Shown here: piece after piece, positions 22,961-34,619 of the stretch | Layout of the letters: each line of letters begins with the position of its first letter | How positions within the stretch are numbered: position 1 is the first letter of the stretch | Assembly: GCA_031763025.1 (NCBI GenBank) | Contig: JASSKH010000020.1 | Location: 12,351,547 to 12,415,546, forward strand | Length of the DNA stretch: 64,000 bases | Reading direction: 5' to 3' | Source of the DNA: Macrocystis pyrifera | Lineage: Eukaryota > Sar > Phaeophyceae > Laminariales > Laminariaceae | Program-made: the position numbers and the translations under genes | Notes under the pieces: generated by a model | What the model saw: only the letters and a program-made list of their open reading frames with translations | Told to the model about the DNA's origin: nothing | Database searches by the model: none

Positions 22961-23344
22961 GTGAAGAGGGAAAACAAGTCATAGGCGAAAGCACCAGAGC
23001 GCTTTTACCTTGGCCCTGCACCAAACTACCCCCGAGACTCAGCACGAATATTGACAAAGAATCGCACTGTGCCAATCACGCGCAACGTCATCTGGCAACG
23101 CGTGTCGCCTGCACCACCTGTACCTGCCGAGGCGAATGACTCCCTGTCTACGGAAAAGGGGGGGTCAGAGGCAGGCGACGTGAGCACGTCGGATCGAGGT
23201 GGTGGGGGGGCGGTGGATGAGCTGGATGACGGTCTGGCTCACTTGAACGACCACGACGTGACGTGGGGTTTTGGCCTGGACGCGTTTATGTAGGAGCGCG
23301 CGCAGCAGGCACCTGCCGCCGACGAGGCCGGCGGCAAAACATTC

Positions 23345-23490
23345 GAGAGGATAGGTTCGTCTCAAGGGGGCGCCGTGGACGCCTCCTCGGTCCCGTCAGG
23401 GAGGGCCGAAACAGCCGAGAGGATAGATTCGTCTGAAGGGGGCGCCGCGGACGCCTCCTCGGTCCCGGCAGGGAGGACCAGAAGCGACTC
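23345..23490 (+). repeat. 72-bp tandem duplication in the pol linker
   Basis: Two copies of a GC-rich unit beginning GAGAGGATA (23345 and 23417), including GGGGGCGCCG and GGACGCCTCCTCGGTCCC. It lies in the variable region between integrase and reverse transcriptase. Confidence 0.8.
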
Positions 23491-23889
23491 GGGCGCAGCA
23501 TCAGCCTCCGACACCGGCCAAGGGGACGGTGAGGATCCCCTCGCGGTCCTGTCGGGGAGGCTAGCACACGAGCGCAGCAGCTGGGGCCGGCTCCCCCCGA
23601 CAGTACGGGGCCAGACCCGGGGTTAGAACCAACGCCTGGAGGGTGAACCTGCCGTGCACCAGGAAAGGATGGATGAAGGAGCCGCAGACGCGCTGCTTGC
23701 GGCAGCGTACGAGTCGTGGACGAAACCTGGGAGTATGCTGAATCGTACGTCATGGACGATGGAACACGCAGTGGCTTTGATGGCCGGAGGACCTGCTGTG
23801 AAGAACAATGTGGAGGTGAGCGTGCGCATGCCGAGTGGTTCCCCGGAAGACGTAGAACCGCCCCCACAGTCCGTAGCAGTGTAGGTCTG

Positions 23890-24910
23890 ACCCGTGTGTG
23901 TTTCGCATGGTTGTGGACGGCAAGGTAGAACTGATCATGGCCGTTCATGTAGATGACATCGTCATCGCAGGATCGGATGAGACACGCAGGGATTTCTATG
24001 CCGCGCTAGCTATGAAATTGCCCACGAATAACCTTGGCGAACTGACTTGGTACACTGGTTGTGCTTTCAAACGCGACTGGGAACCGGGGACATCGGCGAT
24101 TACGCAGAACGCGTTCATTGAGAGCATGCTGAATCGTTTTGGTGTCAACGCATCCTCTGACACCCCCGCGACTACCGGTGTCGAATTAGGGCCAAGAGAG
24201 GAGGGCGAACTTGGAGGAGACTGGCCGTACAGGGAGGATGTGGGCAGCTTGATGTGGCTGTCGACCATGACGAGGCCGGACATCTCGAACGCTGTGCGTG
24301 CTGTGGCGCGCCACTCCCACAACCCAACGGAGAGGCGCTGGAAGGCAGCTTTGAATATTATGGCTTACCTCCACGGGACCAGGTTTATGGAATCGACTTT
24401 TGTGCGGTGCTCGGGATTGGATTCGACTGCGTATAGTGATGCTGTTTATGCGGATAAGTCGAACGATATGCGCTCGGTATCGGGGACAGTAATTATCCTA
24501 GGGGGTGCGGCCGTCAGTTGGGCAAGTAGTACGCAGAGGTGTGTTACGTTGTCGACAGTAGAAGCAGAATATGTCGCCCTGGGTGAATGAGTGATGGAAC
24601 CTTTGTTTACGGGCGCGGTGTTGTCGTTTATCTGTCCAGAGCTAGGCGGATCATGTGTCTCGGTTTTTGAGGATAACCAGGGGGGCATAGCGTTGGCTGA
24701 CAACTGTCTTAGTTCTGCTCGGCGTAAGCATATCGACGTGCATTTTCATTTTGTCAGAGAGCTACATCGTGCTAAGAAGATCGACATTCTGTTCGTAGCT
24801 TCGAAAGAGCAGAACGCGGATATGTTGAAGAAATCCCTTGTTGCGACCCCTTTTAAGTCTCACCGTAGGTTCTTGTTGAATCTGCCCTTGGAGGGTAGTA
24901 GGGGGGTATG
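23890..24910 (+). other. Reverse transcriptase and RNase H region of the copia element
   Basis: HVDDIVIAG (about 23.95 kb) is the copia RT catalytic motif. SLMWLSTMTRPDISNAV (about 24.25 kb) is the usual RT C-terminal block. VSWASSTQRCVTLSTVEAEY (about 24.51-24.57 kb) and the HIDVHFHFVRE segment (about 24.74 kb) are RNase H. The N-terminal part of RT was not clearly seen. Confidence 0.85.
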
Positions 24911-25463
24911 AGCATTGTTCGATGAGTACCATGTTTGAGCGATGAGAGGAATAATTTGTCATGTCGCCAACCCCGTGCTACTTTGAAGGGCATGGGGGAG
25001 TAGGGCATCGCTTGGCATTTTATTTTCTGGCCGTGGTCATCGTTTGCAATGCGGCCGTTGTTTCAATTGCAATGGTTTGGAGTATATGTGTTATACAGGG
25101 GGTTTCGGCCCGGTGGCCGGGCTTACTCCTGCGGGACTGTCGTTAGCTGTTCTTAGGTCCTAGCAAGTCTTGAATACCTTTTCGGTCTCGTCTCTGCTGT
25201 GAAGAGCCAGGGAGGGCGTTCGTTTGGATCGTTCCAGCAGCGACGGTTAACATTGTAGAGGGTTGCGTATATCTTCGCAGGCGTTATTATGAATTATGCT
25301 GTGTGTTCATGAGGAGAGTTTGAGCACTCCATTCTCTGATCCGAGCTACGAGCTAGGCACCGCTCTCTCTCCCCTTCTCTGTACTCTAATCCAACGACTA
25401 TAAAGAATCTCATCAGACCACGTGGTGGTCAGGGCATCCAGGTTTGGACTCTACGAACACAAC
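24909..25463 (+). repeat. 3' LTR of the plus-strand copia element
   Basis: Starts TGAGCATTG directly after the purine tract and ends at ACGAACACA. Its last about 245 bp match the 5' LTR. The start is set by the purine tract and the TG end rule, since the 5' copy is incomplete there. Confidence 0.65.
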
Positions 25464-26143
25464 CAACTCGTGGCTGCTGACTACAGCGGTTAATTTGACG
25501 AGCCTAAGATGGTTTAGGTGCGCGTCTATCATGGCAGCAGCCGGAGCAAAGGGAAAAACAAGATCAGAATCAAGAAAGAAAGTAAAGCATAAAAGGAAAG
25601 GAAAACGAAGCAAACATGCGCTCAGGGTACAGGCCGAGTCTGGAAGACATTTACTGTCCGCTAATCCTTTCGGCCCTATAATATGTCCAGCTAGTGGACC
25701 AATATACTGACGTCACAATACGACCATACGGAAGACAAGGCTAAGTCAAGAAGACAATAGAGTGTTTGCGATAGAGGTAAAAAAAGAAAAACTTTACTTC
25801 CGCTAAAAAGAGTGAATTTCCTTCCCTTCCTGATTTCGGTGTGTTTGCGAGTGAGGTAAACCAAATCCTGCAGGCGAGGCCTCCAAAAATAAGAAGGGGA
25901 GTGGGGAGCTGAGGCAAAGCGGCAAACAAACAAAAGAAGAACGGGAAAAACAAAAAAGCGGCAGCCCGACCACGTTTCGGCGGCAGAGTTGACTGCGAAG
26001 CCACCATTGCCATCCCACGACTACAAGCAGCAGCACAGCAAGCGGCAGCTAGCTGGCGATAGCCGCAGCTAGGGGCAGCTTGAGCAACGAAAATAAACAG
26101 CGTCAGCACCAGCACCAACACCAACCAGCTTCCGTTTTTGGAT
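25464..26143. other. Anonymous DNA after the copia element
   Basis: No gene recognised. A short basic open frame (about 25530-25710) and Phe/Leu-rich minus-strand frames have no motif. The right part leads into a CTG repeat. Confidence 0.4.
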
Positions 26144-26151
26144 TGCTGTTG

Positions 26152-26200
<49 letters not shown>

Positions 26201-26202
26201 AG
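26144..26202 (+). repeat. (CTG)n microsatellite
   Basis: About 19 CTG/TTG triplets in a row, nearly pure after the first few. Minus strand reads CAG and gives a poly-Gln run in one frame, but no surrounding gene was recognised. Confidence 0.95.
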
Positions 26203-27099
26203 TATGGTGAAATCGAAATTATACACGAGCTGTCATGCTGTCGCGCTCTGTACGAGCACGGATCGAGTACGAGTGAGTAGGAGTCCTTTTTTGGGACGAC
26301 ACAACCTCCACGTCGTCACCAAGCGGGCGAAAGTGTGTACCGTAGCAGCGGCGGCGGCCCGCTGGCACAACCCGACGCCGCTCGTGCGCGCTATACTCAA
26401 GCTACACCTCTCGAGCCTCTGTGCTCCCAGCGGTTGTTGTGATGCGTACAGCAAGCAGCATGGTGGCATGGAAGATGCTCGGTGTTTTGATCCTTCGAGA
26501 TTTGAGTTGCGGTCTGCGTCGGGATAATGCTCGGTGCGTGAAGGCCAATGAAACAGAGAGCCAAAAGTTACCGTAACTTTCGCCGAAATCCTTACTTCGC
26601 TAAAGTACTTTCGGCCGTTTTTTTTTTTCAGAAATTTACTTCAAAAAATTACCTCGGGAGATTTTTTCGAGAAAGTAAAAGTAAAAAACAAAAAATCCCC
26701 AACACTCTAATAACAAGATAGAGACAAAGAGCTATATACACCAAACAATCGTGTGTCCAGCTGATAGGTCAAGGACTACACAACAGACACAAAAGTCGCA
26801 AAGGCAAACGGACCAAGGGGGCCCGCAAAGAACGTACCAGCGAACCGAATCAGACCACAATAAAAAATAGCAAAGGGTGACACAGATATAAAAAAGTGGC
26901 TCGACATAAGGTGACGCAGCCGACGCGGAATGGCAGAGTGAGGGGGGAAGGATGGGGGAGAGGGGGGGGGTACCATCGACGTGGCAGGGAAAACAGGACA
27001 AAAAAAATAAACAGGGAATGCAACAGAGAAAAATTGGCCAGCATAGTCTCTGGGTGTCTGAACTTGAACCACGGCCACGCTTCGATTAGGCAGTAGTTA
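26203..27099. other. AT-rich anonymous DNA
   Basis: Overlapping low-complexity frames on both strands and a homopolymer-rich section near 26610-26700. No feature supported. Confidence 0.4.
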
Positions 27100-27366
27100 A
27101 TGGACGACGCAGACGAAGACGGCCGCGTTTCGGAGGATCCCTTCGCTTTCTTAACCGGCCTAGCTGGTGATGCGATGCCCCCTGCAGCGCGGCTCCCTCC
27201 CCCTCTTCCTCGAGCCTTGGGCCCAACGAGGTCCAAACATGATGTGCATTTCTTATCTCAGGTTCGTCGTTTTCTAAAAAACCAGCGCTCCATGTACGGT
27301 CTGCCGTTTTCTCAACAACGACACCAGCATATCGTTCTCTCAAAGAGCTTGGTTGGGACGACCTAG
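27100..27366 (+). CDS. Possible first exon of an unknown gene
   Basis: An ATG at 27100 opens an acidic start (MDDADEDG) followed by a Pro/Ala-rich segment. The first about 130 bp are clearly more GC-rich than their AT-rich surroundings and use GC-ending codons, which hints at true coding sequence. ACGAG|GTCCAAA near 27229 could be a splice donor. No downstream exon was found and no family recognised. The opposite strand is also open here, so strand is uncertain. Confidence 0.25.
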   Translation: MDDADEDGRVSEDPFAFLTGLAGDAMPPAARLPPPLPRALGPTRSKHDVHFLSQVRRFLKNQRSMYGLPFSQQRHQHIVLSKSLVGTT

Positions 27367-28095
27367 TATCCCCTACCTGACGTGTGCTATGGTAGAGGTA
27401 GCGCATTTTCGCTCCAAAGTACTTTCTTGTTGACGGAGCTCCTTAACTCAATATTTTCCGAACATTATCCTTTTTTAAACCAAACTTGTTGTTTACCTAC
27501 AGTAGGCCGTCGGAATATTCAACGGGTTGATCTTCCGGCTTTTGCCCAACTTCTGTTATGGTGTCCGGTGAAGAGTTCCATGAGTGAGGAGCCTCAGAAA
27601 CAAAAGGTGCACCCCTATCGTAGCATGCATCACCTTGTATATGTAAGATTTAACATTTATCATTGGGATATCGGAATTTGTGTGTCCTCGACTTAGCTTT
27701 CATCTAGAAATCTACATGGCCACGTACCGCCTATCTACATGGTTTATATAGGATTTACTATTTTTTTCTGTAGAACAATTTGTATGTCCTATTAATAGTA
27801 CCCCGTACGTACCTGGTTTGTATTCGTAAGATTCAGTGTCAAAACATTATACCTGGCATATTGAAATTAGTATGGCTTCGTACCCCCTAGTTTATATATG
27901 GTATATGGTACAAGTTTCTCCTTCGGGATGTGGGCAACGTGAAATCCCTGGGGCGTCGCAAGGCGAAAAGGGAGTCAGATAACACCCGTGTAGGTGTTCT
28001 TGGCGGAAACGGGAGCCACGGGATAGCGTATTGCTCGAAGGAAAGAGTAATTATTAATAGTAGTCGTCAGGAACTGAGAACTACTCTTTTTTGTG
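27367..28095. other. Intergenic, no gene recognised
   Basis: AT-rich DNA. Contains one instance (about 27587-27635) of a short dispersed motif: GAGGAGCCTCAGAA, then GTGCACCCCTATCGTAGCATGC. Confidence 0.4.
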
Positions 28096-28099
28096 GTGG

Positions 28100-29000
28100 A
28101 CTCTACACTACTACATGCACGCAATACCATCGGTTGACTACTATACCGGCACTATACACCACTACCACTACCACGCAGATGTTGTACAGGTAGAAACAAC
28201 ATGCACTCTACAAAATACTACCTGGTACACTACAGCGACTACTAACCATACTGCTCCAAAGTACTACTGCAGACAAAACCCTCATACATTCTACAGACAA
28301 CCTCAAACAGAGAGGTCATTCAACCACGCTGTACCATGGATGGGGGCATGACTGCTATTATAAAACACTGTTACTACACACCACCCGTAATATGTAAATA
28401 TATGCAGTACAGGTAGAAGTAGCATGAATAAATACTGCACCACACCTACTACTACAGTACTGTTTGTGCTTGTAATAACACTAAATGAAGCCTCCATACA
28501 ACGGCGACGTAGCATGCAAGCGGTACCATGAGTTGGGGGCATGACTACTGTATATACTGCTACCCTTCATCATGTATACCGATACAACTCCTACGCAGAT
28601 AGATGTATACTGCTGTATTAAAAAAAGGTAGAAGCAGCATGCACGCTACAAACTACCTGGTACTATAATACTACTACGACTACTCTTCCTATAAAGATGA
28701 TCTTGTAAATGTACAGGCTACCTATTATATACGGTTGATGGCATCTACTGCTATTGGCCACAGCGGTACTCCGAGTTGGGGGCATGACTAATAATTACGA
28801 CACTGCTGTTACGCTTAATGTAAATCACTACTACTACGCAGACAGATGTACTGTAGTAAAGGTAGAAACAGCATGCACGCTACAAACTACCTGGTATTAT
28901 ACTACTACGATTACTCTGTAATATTTTGATGATTTTGCCCATGTACAGGCTACCTGCCTGTTCTACACGATTGAGGGCATCTACTGCAGCATGCTATCAG
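28100..29000 (+). repeat. Diverged tandem array, unit about 200-240 bp
   Basis: Four diverged units, each with GTACAGGTAGAA-CAGCATGCACGCTACAAA, then a CTACCTGGTA, then ACTAC triplets, then GGGGGCATGACTACTG. The markers recur near 28186, 28415, 28630 and 28860 (first) and near 28340, 28536, 28777 and 28976 (last). Short ACT/ACC triplet runs enrich the array. Parts recur in the opposite orientation at about 61000-61400. Confidence 0.7.
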
Positions 29001-29139
29001 CCAGGTTGCAGCAGCAAGCAGAGGTAGACGGGCCAGGTAGCCAGTTTTATGTTCGTGTATGTGCTCGATGTGACGTGTGTGGTGTACGTCAAAAGGCTAT
29101 TAATAGGTGAAACATATACGACGCTCGACAGACGTGTAT

Positions 29140-29195
29140 TGCTGCTGCTGTTTGCTGTATCTGCTGCTGTATCTGCTGCTGCTTGCTGCTGAGGT
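29140..29195 (+). repeat. CTG-rich simple repeat
   Basis: Interrupted CTG triplets with CTGTAT insertions. Confidence 0.8.
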
Positions 29196-31835
29196 TGCTA
29201 AAAAACGGGCGATTTCAAAATTATTATTGAGATTTTCAACTCAGAGAAAACTCTCGTGCTCGCGCGGGATTGTATATTATTTTTGACTGCTGCGAGCTCA
29301 CGGGGAGTTTCCAAGCCTATTGCACGGAAAAAAAAAGAGCACGAGACCACGATCACTCGATTGCTCCATCTGGTGAACAGTGCACACACATACTATGCGA
29401 ACACTGCTGTTGTACTGATGCTGCTGTTGTAGTGCGCACCGTGGCTACACGTTGCTTTTGAAATACAGAGAAAGTGTGAGTTCGTACGAATCGTCGTCCC
29501 TGCCCCTGCGCAGCACACCTTTCTCGAGATTGTGTTTGTATGCATGTGTTCGTTCCTACTTCCTAAGTTTGACAGGAATCACGGCTCACACATGCACACA
29601 CAAAAACAATGCGCTGTCCGTGGCCGTCACCAAAGGGAGAGCTTGATGAACGCCTGTTGCTGTGCCGTGGCTGCCTCTGAGGGACGGTGTGATCAGACAT
29701 GATATAGCAGTAGTAGCCAGTAGCAGACAGAAACGCTTGAAGCTGTGGAGTGTCCAATGTCCTGCTTGGCTCTAACAACAGGTCGCAATGATTCCCCGTA
29801 GTAAAATGCCGGAAATCGTGACTTCAGAGGCCCAGCGCACGCGTCACGGACCTCGGCCGGGGCTCGCATTAGCACCGCGGTGTACACGCGGGCTCCCTGT
29901 GTGCCACGCAGTTTATAGTAGAGCGCGAGAAGAGACCCGCGACCGGACGAGAGAAGTAAAGTATCCCGGACAAAAAGTCCATTTGGTACTATAAGTAATA
30001 ATATGCCGCTTGACGCCATCTAATCATGGCCAGGGAGAACTCTATGCTGTAGTTGAGTGGATATCCGCGGCCATGTTGGTTTCAGTCTGCACTTTTATTT
30101 TGTTTCATTTGTGCGCCTTCTTCGTGTTGTGGTAGGCGGGACGCGCTGTGCGTCCTAGCTGTTTTTTCTATTATTATTTCTCGGACCATGCTATTAATAT
30201 AAGGCTCTAGGACCTGTCAGTGTGACCACGGACCCCTTGATTCCAGACTTAATGTGAGTAGAATAGCAACAACAGATATGCCGGTAGATTTGATACCTAA
30301 CACACATGCACACTGTTACCTTTGAATGTTGATTTTCTAGTTGGTTTCACAGATAAATCGACCTAAAAAATAACCGAGTAACCGACAGAAAAATGTTCGG
30401 TTTCTGTTCCGCGTTTTTCTCTCTTTTTTTTCAGACTGGTCGAAACCGACCAAAATTTTGGGGAAAATCGAAAAACAGACAGAGTCATTCTTAACCATCT
30501 GGTCATATAGCCCTGCCCGTGGCTTACTTCATCTAAATTATTAATATCGATTCATTTTCCTTTCGTAAAATTGCAAGAAAAATGGTCATTCCGGTTAGTC
30601 GTTGCAGTGATATGTCGGTTTTCATTTTCGTACGAGTAGCACTCATAAGTTTCATTCGCTGCTGTTTCGATTTTATTTATAATCAGCGTGCGTACTTCAG
30701 ATCAGTAATCATAGTTTGGGCTTACGTTATATGTATACGTATATTAGTCAATTTTTCGTAATTTTGCCAACTTTTCTCTTCGCACGAGCACTTTTAGGCA
30801 AAACAGTAAGTAAGTACACGGACACGGGAAGCCCTGCCGGACACATTGGTCTAGATCTCGGCGCGATCCGTGCACTCTGAAGCGCGCTTAAATTTTTTTT
30901 TCCGGCGGGAGTGGATAAGACGATTTCCCCGGTTTCGGTGAAGAGGCCTTATTTTGTACGTACGTATCGGTATACACTGTCATGCTCTCTGTTTTCTCCC
31001 CCCGGCTCTCGTGAGCTGTGAGCACACAGCTCAGGCATATGCCAGGAACACAACAGACAACATGCACAGATCCCATCGTTCCAACGCTGCCGCCCACACG
31101 CGGTGTGTGTTCGACACGCTCATATGCGCAGTGTTGCTGTGGTTGGTTGTGTCTGTCGGAGCCTGTCGTCCGCATTCCATCGTCTGCCATATATTTTTTA
31201 TCCGTATGTATGTACCCAGGATGACGTATAAAAATATCCCGTACACACATTTTTTTTTGGCTGTTGCACGGAGCACGGACCACCGCCTAGAGAACGATGC
31301 CCACAGCAGTGCACAGAGCGTGCTTACCTCTAGCTTCCTACAGCACCACAACCAACCCTGCTGCCCAGCAGCAGCAGTGAGCACACCTTGCGCGTATGAA
31401 GGATCGTGCTGCGGCTCATTCGTACGGCAGCGTTCGTAATATACTCACAGCAGTACAGTAGTTATGATTGTAGTGTGTCCTACATTGCTGACCGATAGAT
31501 CCTAGAGCCAGCTGAAAGGGGATCAGTACACGTACGTTCCTCGCGTTGCATTTTACAGAAGTACTGCTGAATATGCAATCGTACCTGTACAAGCTACTCT
31601 ACTGCTGCAGGAGGTCGTGCAAAGTGTTTTAGATTGCGTAAAAAACACGTACGACATGCCAGTTGTACGAGCACTACTGTTCTAGCGTATACGTTTAAAC
31701 TGCGCTGGATACAATTTTCGTTTCCGAGGTTCGACTCGCACCTTCTTTTCTTAATTTCACTTTTGATTAATTTTGTACCAGAACTACAACAGAGTACTAC
31801 AGTAATAATAATGTGTGTGTGTTCTTCACACTTAA
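29196..31835. other. Intergenic, no gene recognised
   Basis: Frames up to about 160 codons (30954-31439 plus strand) lack motifs, are His/Cys-rich by composition and are mirrored by open frames on the other strand. AT-rich, T-tract-rich DNA at 30330-30800. Confidence 0.4.
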
Positions 31836-31839
31836 CCGT

Positions 31840-32490
31840 TCTTCTACTCGTCGACATCCAGCAAGCCCAGTGTCCGTGCTGATTCTTCACCCTAGAAAGA
31901 TACGAGCTCTGTGGTCACAGACTACGACACAGAGATAACACACCGCAATGCATTAACAGCCTACGCAATACCATGCCTTCGCACTAGGTGCGGCCGACAC
32001 AACATACATACATACGCCAGCAACCAAAATACACCATAAAGAAAGTGAAGCAACGAAGAAACCAAACCGAAATAGAAAAAAAAAAAAGAAAATGAAGAGG
32101 AGAAGAATCCCAAATAAATAAATAAAATGGGAAGCCAAAGCTCAGACACATACATACTTACCCCGAGCATGAGCCAAAAGGGACGTGCAAGGGGAAATAT
32201 ACGAGAAGGAAAAAGGGGACTATGAATCCCGGTGAACACTTAACTAAGTAAAAAGAGCAATAATGAGTGGGCCAAAATACGCTCGTCACCCACCCACTAT
32301 GTAGTACTTCTTTCGTAAGGATAAGAAGCGAAAAAATATAGGAAAAAGTTAAGTCATGGAAAAAATCAAAACACATACCGAACGGCCGCAGCAGTTGGCG
32401 GTACGAGTAGCTAAGAAAAGTCCAACCTATTAGTCGGCCTGGTACCTTGCTACCCTATCTGCGGTCTCTCTGCTACTCTCTTCTACCGCG
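31840..32490. repeat. Dispersed repeat fragments shared with 19200-19620
   Basis: 31845-31950 (with GATACGAGCTCTGTGGTCAC) matches 19430-19530. 32435-32490 (GGTACCTTGCTACCCTATCTG) matches 19213-19265. A purine-rich stretch on the plus strand separates them. The family is unknown. Confidence 0.5.
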
Positions 32491-32749
32491 GTTTCCCTTC
32501 TACTCCTCCTGTTCCCCCCCCCTGCCCCCATACACTTGTACGGTGTTCCTTCTACCCCTCCTGCTGTTACCCCTCCCCCCATTCCTTCTAACACTACCCG
32601 CAGCGGATGCACGGCGCTGTCTACTCAGCTACATTCATCCGCACCTTGCTTTTCTGAAATATGATAGAGTGCATGTCACTTGTGTGTTTTAGCCCAAATT
32701 AAAGAGTTTGGGCGCGCTTGCATGTGGCGTGCGTTCATACCTCAAGATT

Positions 32750-33560
32750 TCACAGCTACTCTACTCCGAATACCTGGGAGTGAAGCAAAGTATGTCAAGA
32801 AAATACTGCTGCTATTACCGTAGGTACTTCGTACACTCGGAGTATTTTGGTGGTTTAGTACTCGAGATACTGCGAGTACTCGCAGTATTTTGAGGTTCTG
32901 TAGATACTACTGCGTATACTTTCTTCGGGCTCGCACTAATGCGGTGTTCGCTACTGCTGCTGGCATGGATACCGTCTGTTGTGCTTCAAGTATCTCGGGG
33001 TTTTCTACAGCGGGTACTACAAGTATATATACCAGTAAGTACTATTAATAGTCTATAGCATTCGTCCATTGGTAGTGTTCGTGCTGCTGCTTCTTCTGCG
33101 AGACTCAGTACTCGCAGTAATGAAATACCCTCAATATGCCCAGTATACTTCGAGTATGAAGTATACTTCAACCGTTTGTGCACCGTGTCGACAAGTCTCA
33201 GGCCCAGCGTTCGGCACAAAACACACCCGGATAGTCCCACACGAGTGGGAGTTGGAGCAAACTACTTTCGCTGGAGACAACTTGAGCACTCAAAGCAGTC
33301 TGCCAGTACGAATTTCGATGTAATATTATGCATGACTGCGAATGCTCTCAGTATCTCGAGGTTCTGTACTGCGCATATATTGCCTTTACCCCAAGTATTT
33401 ATGTCGTGTTTCGATACTACTGCGGGTACATACTTTAAGTAACCTGTATTCTCGGGGTTCGGTACTGCTCACACTCTCATTACTCTCAGTATTTGGGCCT
33501 TCTCAGTACTCGCAGTAGTTTTGCCGCCAGTACTCCAATACTCTCAGTACTCGGACTACG
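32750..33560. repeat. Degenerate AGTACTCG simple-sequence region
   Basis: GAGTACT, CTCAGTA and CGAGATACTG words recur dozens of times with no fixed period. It looks like an old, scrambled short-unit satellite. Confidence 0.6.
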
Positions 33561-34340
33561 ATTTGTTCTCGAGCATTTACCTGTGAAACCTTGATATTAT
33601 ACCCTGAGCACCAAGAAATATTTATTTAAGGGGAACACATATATTGTAGTACCAGTATGTATGTATGTATGTGCTGCACCTTCTTATTACCCAGCCGGTC
33701 ACAAAGTATTATGGCGCAACCTCGACCTCGCGCAACTTTTGTGTACTTACGAATTAATCGCCGCGAGTCAGCTGGATCAATACATCTCAACTTACCGATA
33801 TCCTATTATATATTATTGTAGTAATGATCCCACACTAATTCCGCGAACATCAGTATAATATAGTCTGTCCTCAAAAGTATGCTGCGTGTGTTCTTCACGT
33901 TACAATGATGGGTGGGTGCGGGTGCTACTTCTAAAAAAGTGTGCAGGGTTTCATACGAGAATTGTTATTTCGCTCTTACGCCACTCCTCTATTAATACGG
34001 CACCTCTCGGAGGGGAACCTTGTATTTTTTACTGTCGTCCTCCTTTCGTTTGTTCGCTGGTACCGGTACCGACAGATCGGTGATCAGCCAACAGGTGAGA
34101 ATTCGCCTCTAGTTATTTGCGATCTGACTGATACTACTGCTGTGTGTAGTATATTTGTCATTGGGCACCAAGAGGAGCAATCAGCAAGAACAACAGAACA
34201 GTGGGCTTCAAACACACCAATCAGCTTCAAAGACATAATTAATAAGTATGACATAATCTAAATGCAATAATTTGACAGGATTGGGGTCGGTGTCACTTGC
34301 CCGCTCCTCGGTTCTTACAACATTCGGTCGGCACGACAAG
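33561..34340. other. Intergenic, no gene recognised
   Basis: Includes a GTAT microsatellite of about five units near 33656. Nothing else noticed. Confidence 0.4.
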
Positions 34341-34344
34341 CCCA

Positions 34345-34490
34345 AGCGGGCTGGCTTTTAGCGCCAGCAGCTGACAGCGGGCGACGATGCAGACCACGAC
34401 TAGCCTGCAGAAGACGGGTTTTCAGAATCACCACCTGATGTAACGTACGCACGGCCCGACTATAGAACTGCTTGTAGATATCTCGATCTC
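34345..34490 (-). repeat. Dispersed repeat family, copy matching 50140-50345
   Basis: On the minus strand the stretch with CGTGCGTACGTTACATC, then TTCTGAAAACCCG, TCTGCAGGCTAGTC, then GCATCGTCGCC and GTCAGCTG aligns in order with 50175-50325 on the plus strand. Both reach it from DNA that also carries members of the three-copy family (34620, 50930, 51855). Confidence 0.6.
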
Positions 34491-34619
34491 TGGGCGTGGT
34501 CGGTTGGTACATTCCTGGCCTCTCAGAGCTCCCACTTGGAATCGCCTCCTTTTATTACTTGACGGACCTTTCCAGCGGGTGTTTGTTTTCTCCATATCTC
34601 GTCGTACTTTCAGTCCTTC

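Larger units (their letters stand above)
19918..25463 (+). mobile_element. Ty1/copia retrotransposon, nearly full set of domains but broken
   Basis: Direct repeats at 19918-20165 and 25218-25463 mark the LTRs. Between them, on the plus strand, lie in copia order: gag (about 20.2-21.3 kb), CCHC zinc knuckles (about 21.46-21.65 kb), protease (about 21.8 kb), integrase with its His/Cys zinc site and catalytic core (about 22.2-22.95 kb), reverse transcriptase with the HVDDIVIAG motif (about 23.9-24.35 kb) and RNase H (about 24.4-24.9 kb). A CTGGTACCAGAAGCC primer-binding-like site follows the 5' LTR and an AGGGGGGTA purine tract precedes the 3' LTR. The 5' LTR lacks the first about 300 bp of the 3' LTR. 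The coding part has at least about five breaks. LTR similarity is much higher than in the neighbouring element, so it looks younger. Confidence 0.9.

Noticed and set aside
25741-26226. A 161-codon minus-strand frame with a poly-Gln run
   Set aside because: The run is the CTG microsatellite and the rest is hydrophobic low-complexity sequence with no motif.
28100-29000. A CRISPR array
   Set aside because: Units are about 200-240 bp, diverged throughout and lack constant short repeats separated by unique spacers; the genome is eukaryotic.
30954-31439. A 161-codon plus-strand gene
   Set aside because: The opposite strand is equally open, composition is His/Cys-rich without a spacing pattern, and no motif is visible.
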